Source: Ramicandelaber brevisporus (taxonomy: Eukaryota; Kickxellomycota; Ramicandelaberales; Ramicandelaberaceae). Taken from it: DNA of 10,105 nt. A program made the translations under genes and the position numbers. Below, in pieces: positions 1 to 5,734 of this stretch (positions within the stretch are counted from its first letter, which is position 1; every line of letters starts with the position of its first letter). Location of the stretch: positions 1 through 10,105 of the forward strand of contig MU603333.1 of assembly GCA_025201865.1 (NCBI GenBank). The letters are read 5' to 3'. The notes below the pieces were generated by a model, which worked only from the letters and a program-made list of their open reading frames with translations, was not told where the DNA came from and searched no databases.

Positions 1-50
1 AGGAGGACCGCTACGGCAACAACAGCGAGATCTGCTCTCAACAGCTTCAT
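1..50 (-). CDS. 5' end of a probable secreted or membrane protein, truncated by the window edge
   Basis: Reading the minus strand from the ATG at 50-48 gives 17 codons to the edge, MKLLRADLAVVAVAVLL. A basic start (Lys2, Arg5) followed by a run of Ala, Val and Leu is what a signal peptide or signal anchor looks like, although Asp7 at the head of the hydrophobic stretch is slightly unusual. The base at -3 is a purine, which suits a fungal start. The gene would diverge from the Ugo1-like gene, with 141 bp between the two ATGs. The product cannot be named from so little sequence. A chance ATG in a promoter is the main alternative, because 17 codons cannot prove coding. Confidence 0.45.
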   Translation of the reverse strand, partial: MKLLRADLAVVAVAVL

Positions 51-191
51 CTTCGCTTCAACGTGTGTGTGTGTGTATGTTTGTGAATCGTGGTGAATCG
101 TGGAGTTGCAAGTACAGAGGATCCTTTCTGGTTGCTCGACAAGCCGAGAGAATTACAGCACAAAAAAGAACAAAAGAGTCAGACTTTGAGA
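51..191. promoter_or_regulatory. Short divergent intergenic region with GT run and tandem 10-mer
   Basis: This 141-bp gap lies between two divergent ATGs, so it must hold both 5' leaders and probably a shared core promoter. It contains an alternating GT run at about 63-76 and an exact tandem duplication of GTGAATCGTG at 83-92 and 93-102. No TATA box was seen. The Ugo1 frame stays open back to a TGA at 84-86 but has no ATG before 192, so translation upstream of 192 would need a non-AUG start. An ATG at 77-79 opens an overlapping frame. It would only matter if transcripts begin upstream of it. Confidence 0.5.
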
Positions 192-2120
192 ATGGTGACG
201 CCGCTTGGCTTGGACGACGACGAGCTGGGCAGCAGTATCGGTCCTGTGTCGTCGCGCTACCAGGCGCAGCCAGTCGACCACCATTATGCACCAGATCCAT
301 CCGCTGTGCCAGCAGATCAGCAGCAAACGGCAACAGCAGCGGCAGCAGCGGCAGCCAGGAGCAGTCGGCTTGTGCCATTCATGGTGTCGCCAGAGACGTT
401 CTCTGATGACATTGAGCGGGCCAAGCAAGATGCTGTGTATGCGCAGATTACAGCGACCGGTGGAGACGAAGATTCCGATGCAAATGGTGGCATCCCTTGG
501 TCAAAGATGTCCGTGGCAGAAATGTTTGTGAAGGTGTCGAGTATGGTCCTGCTCAAGTCGGCTGTATCAGCAATGGGAACACCGTTTGAAGTGATGACAA
601 CATTGAAGCAAGTGCAGCATGTCCCGTATCCTGAGCCATCAGCTAATCCCTCAGAGTCTAACACATATGTGGTGGTGGAGACCAGCGAGAGCCATGAAAC
701 CGCGACTGCGGCAGAGGCTGGCTTGCAGCGCGACGAGTTTGGGTACTTGGTGGGTGATGTCAGCACAGAGAAGAGTGGCTCCAGTGCTGCGCGTTCGCAT
801 CATCGCCGGTCCACAGCACCAGTGTCTGGTGAGCCATTGCAGCCACTCGTTGGCAATTCTTGGAAAGTTGCTCGGCAGATTGGTGCACACCCGGATGAAG
901 GCTACAGTGCACTCTGGAAAGGTCACAATACAGCTGTGGCCTATTCCACTCTGCATGATATTGCTGCATCGTTGATCATGCCTGCTCTCTATGCTATCTC
1001 GTCGCGGTTCTCATCGCACAACACCAATGTGTACGCAGACTTCTACGACGGACCAGCATACGACCGTTCCGAGACAACTATCACTATGGCCACTGAGCTC
1101 ATTACTGGTGTACTGCTATCACCCCTCGAGATTATAAAGACACGTATGATTGTTCAGTCTGGAAATCCAACCCTCCGCAAGTACGATGGTGTTTCCGATG
1201 CCCTTAGCCAGATCATTCACGAAGAGGGCGGTATCTCTGCATTGTACTTTGATCCGCGCAACTTGATGCCAACTCTACTGTTTTACACGATCGATCCATT
1301 CTTTGACCACGGTTTGCCGCTGGTGTTGGATGCTTGTGGTGCATCATTCACCACCGCTGAAGAAGCCCCCATTCTGTACAACTTGGTTGATTTGGCATGG
1401 TCGACATTGCAATTGGTGATCGTGCTGCCCATCTTGACTGCGAGACGGCGTATCATGGCACAGCCTCAGTATCGGCCATCAAGATCCGCATTTGCCTCTT
1501 CTTCGTCATCATCATCTAGCTTGACTGTTGGAGTGGTGAACACGGCTACAGCCGCACAGTCGCCCAATACCGGCCGATTGTCATCTCCATTCAGCGCATT
1601 CTTCTCAGCAAGCAAGCGGAGAACGAGTTCCCACATGGAATTCTACACCTGCGTGCGCATGTCTCCAATGCCATACACTGGTATTTGGCAGACCATCTAC
1701 CGTATTGCAACCGAGGAAATGGACTTGACTCCATTCGGCAAGGCAAGCAGCGCTCTCGGAGTACATGGAAAGCACAACGGTAGCAACAGCAGCGGCGACA
1801 AATCATCCGGACGTAGACATCACCGCCGTCGCGCCTCGTTCAATCCAGCTGACTCTACAACGAGCGCTGCCAACTCTGTGTCCCCTTCATTGTCACCGCT
1901 GTCATCCGAGTCTCCATCTCCAGAACAAACTGATGAAGTCAAGTCGGCTGTCACAAAACCTCGATTGCAGAAGAAGCACGACCGAATTGTGCCACTTGCA
2001 TCCGATGGCTGGAAGAGACTGTACGAGGGATTCTGGGTTCAGTCTGCCATCAATGCCGGCATCGCCGTTACCAACATCGTTTTGAGTGTCCTCGCCGCAT
2101 CCGCAAACCAAGATCTTTAA
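192..2120 (+). CDS. UGO1: Ugo1-like mitochondrial outer-membrane carrier (SLC25-type fold)
   Basis: Fungal Ugo1 is a degenerate mitochondrial-carrier protein of the outer membrane that links Fzo1 and Mgm1 in mitochondrial fusion. Translation from the ATG at 192 (A at -3, G at +4) gives 642 aa, longer than yeast Ugo1 at about 500. Carrier signatures are visible. Repeat 1 has PFEVMTTLKQ at 131-140, with its second half at about 223-268 (GYSALWKGHNTAVAY). Repeat 2 has PLEIIKTRMIVQ at 311-322, then YDGVSDAL...IIHEEG...ALYF to 353. Repeat 3 has LPILTARRRIMAQ at 412-424, in which the usual acidic residue after Pro is lost, then YTGIWQTIYRIATEE and WKRLYEGFWVQSAINAG (607-623). Disordered Ser/Thr/His/Arg-rich inserts at about 143-222, 427-478 and 513-600 interrupt the repeats. 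The N-terminus has a Gln/Ala run (43-55). The gene is convergent with the protease gene, 87 bp apart. Carrier fold is secure; Ugo1 identity is likely from the degenerate repeats. Confidence 0.8.
   Translation: MVTPLGLDDDELGSSIGPVSSRYQAQPVDHHYAPDPSAVPADQQQTATAAAAAAARSSRLVPFMVSPETFSDDIERAKQDAVYAQITATGGDEDSDANGGIPWSKMSVAEMFVKVSSMVLLKSAVSAMGTPFEVMTTLKQVQHVPYPEPSANPSESNTYVVVETSESHETATAAEAGLQRDEFGYLVGDVSTEKSGSSAARSHHRRSTAPVSGEPLQPLVGNSWKVARQIGAHPDEGYSALWKGHNTAVAYSTLHDIAASLIMPALYAISSRFSSHNTNVYADFYDGPAYDRSETTITMATELITGVLLSPLEIIKTRMIVQSGNPTLRKYDGVSDALSQIIHEEGGISALYFDPRNLMPTLLFYTIDPFFDHGLPLVLDACGASFTTAEEAPILYNLVDLAWSTLQLVIVLPILTARRRIMAQPQYRPSRSAFASSSSSSSSLTVGVVNTATAAQSPNTGRLSSPFSAFFSASKRRTSSHMEFYTCVRMSPMPYTGIWQTIYRIATEEMDLTPFGKASSALGVHGKHNGSNSSGDKSSGRRHHRRRASFNPADSTTSAANSVSPSLSPLSSESPSPEQTDEVKSAVTKPRLQKKHDRIVPLASDGWKRLYEGFWVQSAINAGIAVTNIVLSVLAASANQDL
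318..357 (+). repeat. CAG-type trinucleotide repeat inside the Ugo1-like gene
   Basis: An imperfect CAG/GCA/GCG repeat codes for three Gln and then an almost unbroken Thr/Ala run (residues 43-55). The change from CAG read as Gln to GCA read as Ala shows the same repeat in two frames within a few codons. It lies in the disordered N-terminal region before the first carrier repeat, so length variation there would probably be tolerated. Confidence 0.7.
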
Positions 2121-2207
2121 TTATTCTTACAATCCTCCCGAATACTCTAATATTTATATAAGTAAAATGAAGCATCTCTCCTAAAATATCAAGAATAGAA
2201 ACAAAAG
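2121..2207. other. Convergent 3' intergenic region
   Basis: Only 87 bp separate the stop codons of the Ugo1-like gene (+) and the aspartic protease gene (-), so their 3' untranslated regions probably overlap. The stretch is AT-rich. It contains TTATATA at 2154-2160, which resembles the fungal TATATA polyadenylation efficiency element for the plus-strand gene, followed by AAAATGAAG. No hairpin or small gene was seen. The 3'-end assignment is inferred from composition. Confidence 0.5.
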
Positions 2208-3605
2208 TTAACGTGATGGAGCAAGCCCAACTCGCCGACCGGCAACATCATGGACTATATAGTACGCCCGCAAGAAGACGTCTCCCAAGATCCATCCGCT
2301 TCCCGCATCCAATCCACCGGCCAAGCCTGATACACAGACACCGCTTGTATCCTGTAGAATGTACTGATCGCGCGTTAATGCAAAGTTCCGATTGCCCAGC
2401 CGAATGACTAAATCTGGACCGCTGCCGCTGCATGGCACCACGTACAGCCCGCTACCAACTGCTCTCCCACCCAGTGCCTGATTAACTATTGCGGCATCGT
2501 GATCGCTCATGACAATCAATGTCGATCCAGTGTCCAAAATTGCGGTTCGTTCACTAATTCCAAGCACATTAACTGCCAGCGGACTCGTCACTGCACCACC
2601 ACTAAGCGTCGCATTGTTTGCTGCTGCTGCCGTAGATTTCGCAACCGTTGCCGCTCCGCTCAACTGCACTCTCCAATGCGCTGCTTCCACGAGCGGTATA
2701 AACTGCAGCGCTCCACTAAACTTGCTGGTATTGATTCCTCCAAACAAAATCTCACTATCCATTCTTCCATTATCGCTTCCCAAATATACCGAAAACACTG
2801 GCAAGTCCAGCAGTCTCTGTTGCAGCATTTTAAACACTGGCGGTATCATACCGGACGACGATGCCGATGGAAACGCTAGTCCAAAAATGCCTTCAAAGTT
2901 TTGGCCAACAAAGAAGTCAGCTTCTTGGATGGACTGACCAAACTCGGCTTGAGGAACAGTGAACCCGCCAAACCTTAAAGTGTCGCGGGCAATGAGACCA
3001 ATCATGGATCCGGTAACGTAGCGGATACGGAAGGGACGGCGTGTGAGTTGGCCAGTGGAGCTGCGCGCAGCATTGTATTTGGCAACGGAACGACATGCAT
3101 TTGAGGTGCATTGAGAACCGGGAACCCACAAGTCGACGGAACCGGTGTCAAAGTTGACCTTGAAGGATTGGGGTGGAGTGCCGAGTTGGATTGTGCCGTA
3201 GTAGTACATGTTGTTGTTGTCGACTAGGTTTTCAGGATGTACGGCGCGGCGAACTAGACCACCACTGCCTGGCGAAGTTGAGTTGAATTGCTGCTGCTGT
3301 TGTTGAAGAGCGAGTGTGACAGCTGCGCTGGGTGAAAAGCCATGTTTCTGAGCTGCGGCATAAAGAATGCTGGCTCCTTTCGAGAGTAAATTGAGCTGCC
3401 CATCTGGACTGCCCGAGTACTGGAGTGGAACACGCACTGCGCCACCATTGCTTGAGCTGCTTGAGTTGCTTGAGTTGCTGTTGGCTGTCCTGTTGAACCC
3501 TGTTAGTGCATAAAATGTGTGATCATCTATATTCATCGCAGTAACCACTGCGGACATCCGCGCCGTGAACAGTGTAAGCAAGCCCAAAAGTATAATCATC
3601 AGCAT
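2208..3605 (-). CDS. Secreted pepsin-like aspartic protease (family A1), preproenzyme
   Basis: Pepsin-family proteases cleave peptide bonds with two aspartates, usually at acid pH outside the cell or in the vacuole. From the ATG at 3605-3603 the protein has 465 aa. The open frame continues 18 bp upstream only to a TTG. Residues 1-19 form a signal peptide (MLMIILLGLLTLFTA core). A propeptide rich in Asn/Ser and Gln runs to the dibasic pair RR119-120, a likely Kex2-type cut. The mature N-terminus has YYGTIQLGTPPQSFKVNFDTGS, whose typical A1 start includes catalytic Asp153. The flap is YVTGS with Tyr196, where the family usually has YGTGS. The second site is ILDTGST with Asp358. Cys166/Cys171 and Cys392/Cys424 fit the conserved disulfides. 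WILGDVFLRAYYIVHD (438-453) is the standard C-terminal motif. Several N-glycosylation sequons (for example Asn292) are present. No GPI tail is seen, so it is probably released. It lies in tandem downstream of BTG/Tob with its own promoter. Confidence 0.93.
   Translation of the reverse strand: MLMIILLGLLTLFTARMSAVVTAMNIDDHTFYALTGFNRTANSNSSNSSSSSNGGAVRVPLQYSGSPDGQLNLLSKGASILYAAAQKHGFSPSAAVTLALQQQQQQFNSTSPGSGGLVRRAVHPENLVDNNNMYYYGTIQLGTPPQSFKVNFDTGSVDLWVPGSQCTSNACRSVAKYNAARSSTGQLTRRPFRIRYVTGSMIGLIARDTLRFGGFTVPQAEFGQSIQEADFFVGQNFEGIFGLAFPSASSSGMIPPVFKMLQQRLLDLPVFSVYLGSDNGRMDSEILFGGINTSKFSGALQFIPLVEAAHWRVQLSGAATVAKSTAAAANNATLSGGAVTSPLAVNVLGISERTAILDTGSTLIVMSDHDAAIVNQALGGRAVGSGLYVVPCSGSGPDLVIRLGNRNFALTRDQYILQDTSGVCVSGLAGGLDAGSGWILGDVFLRAYYIVHDVAGRRVGLAPSR
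3285..3305 (-). repeat. CAG/CAA repeat coding Gln run in the protease propeptide
   Basis: On the coding strand a short CAG/CAA repeat makes six consecutive Gln at residues 101-106, just upstream of the dibasic processing site. It sits in the part removed on activation, where length changes should not affect catalysis. Confidence 0.65.
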
Positions 3606-4190
3606 GGTTTCAAAGAGTATCAAGTATCTGAGTTGTTAGAGTTAAAGCATAGTATGTGAGAATAGTGACACAGCCAGCAAACATTGGGCAGATCGGGAGA
3701 GGGAGGACGGAGGAAGGCTGTGGCTACATTCTTCTTAGGACCTTGCAACTAAAACCGCCACAAGCCTCCTGATTTCCCAAACACCTGGACCATTACAGTC
3801 CTCCTCTCGTCCATCCACTCATCCAATACTCATTATCCAGCCGATTAATTACCAAAAAACACAAAAATATATTGTAAACGAAAATAAAAGAGTAAAATAA
3901 TAAAAAGTAAAGGTAAAAGTAAAAGTAAAAAAGGTTGAGTGTGAAGAAATAATAAAAGAGTAAAGAAGTTGTCCAGGGTGGCAGGAAAGTTAAGGGAGAG
4001 TCTTCACTAATTAAGGTTGTAAAAAAAATCAAAAAGCAAGGATATACGCGCACTATGTTTCATTACATTACAATAAATGGATTTGGTTGTCTTTACTTTG
4101 TGTTTGCATTCTCCCCACCACCAACTTCGTCGTTCACTCATTCACTCACTCACTCAGCTGCAATCCTGGACAGTTTCTTCACACATATTA
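3606..4190. promoter_or_regulatory. Intergenic: protease promoter and BTG/Tob 3' region
   Basis: Both flanking genes lie on the minus strand, so this 585-bp spacer holds the BTG/Tob 3' untranslated region and the protease promoter. ATTGG at 3683-3687 is a CCAAT box on the protease strand, about 80 nt upstream of its ATG. From about 3845 to 3965 the plus strand is strongly A-rich with repeated GTAAAA words (T-rich TTTTAC on the sense strand). Such asymmetric tracts are common in fungal promoters and 3' ends. No convincing TATA box is placed near the protease start. No gene was found: the 86-codon open frame on the minus strand is only the T-rich tract. Confidence 0.5.
4134..4156. repeat. TCAC tetranucleotide microsatellite
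   Basis: Six tandem copies of TCAC (the second is TCAT, the last is cut to TCA) begin 35 bp past the BTG/Tob stop codon. They should be transcribed in that gene's 3' untranslated region as TGAG/TGAA repeats. It is a simple-sequence repeat likely to vary between strains. Confidence 0.75.
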
Positions 4191-5210
4191 TTATGCTTTG
4201 GCATGAGGAGGTGGAGATACTGCAGCCAGTTGAGACCCAATGCTCCACGCATTTCCTCCGCTGGAGGCGCCATTCGACATGCTAGAAGGTGTTGGAGGAG
4301 TGGTTGGTCTAGCTGTGATTGGGATGGCATGGCTTGGTCGCAATGCACCGCTGCCGCCAATAATCATACCGTTCAAACGTGCAGTCTCGGGAGACAGTGA
4401 GCCGCCTTGCAAGTTGACCGCGGGACCTCCGTTGGCTGCCCGAATCTTAATTGGCGTTGTGGAATGTCCACCAATCAGCACTTCTGACGGATTCAGCATT
4501 CGGTTCAAGCACATTGCATCTGAATCACCTCCTTGAAGCTGCTGTTGCTGCTGCAGCTGCTGATGTTGCTGATACTGCTGATTCTGATATTGGAATGTGC
4601 CTAGTCCATTGGCCGCAGCAGTGCCGTTGACAGAAGATCCAGCGTTTGGAGAGCCAGCGGCAGCCATGAGTGAGCGCAACACAGTTCGGTCTTCATAGAG
4701 AGTCAGCACCTGTCCACCGTCGTTAAACCGATATGCAACACAGTAAGGATCGATCCACATAATAAACTCAGGCGATAAGTTCTGCACGTATTGGACATAT
4801 GACACTTCCGGCGCAGCTTGAGCGAGAGCAGTGCGAAGAATGTAGTCTGATGGATACACTCGACTGCCACCACTACCGCTGGACTTTCTCAATGCACCTG
4901 GTGACGAAGACTGTTGATGATGATGCTGCGTTCTGTGCTGATGTTGCTGTGCTGAAGGCTGGAGATAGCTCGGGGGGATAGAGATTGCACGCGCAGCGTT
5001 TCCTCTCAAAGGAGTCTCTGGGTGCCATAGACCAGCGTACTGGCGCTGCATCAGCGCGATTACAGCGTCTTTGAACTTGGGTCGCAGTGCAGGAACTGGC
5101 AGGTGCTTTGCAAGGTACTCGGCTGCCACTGTGAACTCGGGACGTTGGCCGAGAAGCTGTGCAGTGTCATTGTCCGACGCTGGTGGCGACGGTACTTGTT
5201 GTGGTTTCAT
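4191..5210 (-). CDS. BTG/Tob (APRO) anti-proliferative family protein
   Basis: Animal BTG/Tob proteins bind the Caf1 (CNOT7/8) deadenylase through Box A and Box B of the APRO domain, promoting poly(A) removal and slowing proliferation. This protein has 339 aa with the domain at about 24-176. Box A: a helix (VAAEYLAKHLPVP) then KFKDAVIALMQRQYAGLWHP and ETPLRGNAARAISI (45-78), matching the family's H-W-x-P-x-x-P-x-x-G-x-x-x-R pattern with the His/Trp order swapped to Leu-Trp-His-Pro. Box B: NLSPEFIMWIDPYCVAYRF (144-162), then GQVLTLYED. A His/Gln/Ser-rich insert of about 35 residues (83-117) separates the two, where animal proteins have a short linker. The C-terminal half is disordered, with a Gln-rich stretch (207-226) and Pro/Ser/Gly tail. 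No clear PABP-binding PAM2 motif was found. It shares a divergent promoter with haspin. Family call is strong; deadenylase binding in this fungus is inferred. Confidence 0.85.
   Translation of the reverse strand: MKPQQVPSPPASDNDTAQLLGQRPEFTVAAEYLAKHLPVPALRPKFKDAVIALMQRQYAGLWHPETPLRGNAARAISIPPSYLQPSAQQHQHRTQHHHQQSSSPGALRKSSGSGGSRVYPSDYILRTALAQAAPEVSYVQYVQNLSPEFIMWIDPYCVAYRFNDGGQVLTLYEDRTVLRSLMAAAGSPNAGSSVNGTAAANGLGTFQYQNQQYQQHQQLQQQQQLQGGDSDAMCLNRMLNPSEVLIGGHSTTPIKIRAANGGPAVNLQGGSLSPETARLNGMIIGGSGALRPSHAIPITARPTTPPTPSSMSNGASSGGNAWSIGSQLAAVSPPPHAKA
4533..4593 (-). repeat. CAG/CAA repeat coding the Gln-rich region of BTG/Tob
   Basis: An interrupted CAG/CAA repeat on the coding strand makes the Gln/Tyr/His-rich stretch at residues 207-226. 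It follows the APRO domain by about 30 residues and belongs to the disordered C-terminal half. Gln-rich regions of this kind are common in RNA-granule proteins, but nothing here proves that role. Confidence 0.65.
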
Positions 5211-5397
5211 TTGCTTCTTACAGCGACTGAACGAGTGTACTCAGGAAGGCAAGTTGCGCCGGCAAAAGCAAGCAAAGACTGTGGGGGTGTTTGAAGCTTG
5301 ATTGATATGCAAGCTGCTGCAAGTTGCTGTCTACTGATGATGCGCAAGAAGAGTTGCCTTGAGGGCTGATGATGCGAGTGCAAGTTGCTGCTGTTGC

Positions 5398-5435
5398 AAA
5401 AAAAAAAAGATAAAAAAGAAAAAGAAAAAGAAAAA
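5398..5435. repeat. Poly(A)/oligopurine tract
   Basis: An 11-base A run (5398-5408) continues as A-rich purine sequence with repeated AAAAAG units and a single T at 5411. Rigid poly(dA:dT) tracts commonly keep nucleosomes away from fungal promoters, and this one sits centrally between two divergent genes. The function is inferred from position. Confidence 0.65.
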
Positions 5436-5642
5436 TCTGACAAAAACAGAGGAGGTTTGCATATCAGCACTCAACACACGCTCTTCCCAAAAAGACACAA
5501 AAGAAAAACCAAACAAACCAATATACAAGACTAACAAAACACAAGCAGCCTTTTTGCACAGAGCAGTAGCAGTAGTAGCAGTAGCGCACTAGTTCTGCCG
5601 CGGATCAGCTTGCAAGTTACAGCGCGTGTACACTCATCGAAG

Positions 5643-5648
5643 CACGTG
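5643..5648. promoter_or_regulatory. CACGTG E-box-like palindrome
   Basis: The palindrome CACGTG, the classic core for bHLH regulators (Cbf1/Pho4 type in yeasts), lies 87 bp before the haspin ATG. It may be in the promoter or the leader. A six-base match can occur by chance. Confidence 0.3.
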
Positions 5649-5734
5649 CCCCTTCCACTCGATACTGTCCTTGGTTGAGTTCTTCTTTTTTCTCTTGCGC
5701 ACTTCTTTTTTTGTTTGTTTACATCACGGAGGAA

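Larger units (their letters stand above)
5211..5734. promoter_or_regulatory. Divergent promoter region between BTG/Tob and haspin
   Basis: The 524 bp lie between two divergent ATGs. The word GCAAGTTG occurs at 5249-5256, 5319-5326 and 5380-5387, and GCAAGTT again at 5612-5618. The 12-mer TGCAAG(C/T)TGCTG occurs at 5308-5319, 5318-5329 and 5379-5390. A purine tract starting with eleven A follows at 5398-5435. CACGTG (E-box) is at 5643-5648. AGCAGTAGC-type repeats lie at about 5563-5586 and a pyrimidine-rich stretch at 5678-5720, just before haspin. No ATG occurs on the plus strand from about 5430 to the haspin start. No TATA box or gene was recognised. Confidence 0.6.

Noticed and set aside
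90-191. N-terminal extension of the Ugo1-like protein from a GTG
   Set aside because: The frame is open but has no ATG. The ATG at 192 has a good context, and nuclear genes of fungi rarely use GTG.
77-406. Overlapping frame from the ATG at 77
   Set aside because: It overlaps the Ugo1-like start in another frame, has no recognisable protein features, and may lie upstream of transcription.
2509-2937. 142-codon plus-strand frame inside the protease gene
   Set aside because: Antisense shadow of conserved protease sequence, with no domain features.
3793-4053. Hydrophobic 86-codon frame on the minus strand, resembling a membrane peptide
   Set aside because: Phe/Tyr/Leu content comes entirely from the T-rich tract, and there is no ATG at its start.
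4488-4512. Possible PAM2 (PABP-binding) motif in BTG/Tob near RMLNPSEVLIG
   Set aside because: It has a Leu-Asn-Pro core but lacks the Ala and Phe positions that define PAM2.
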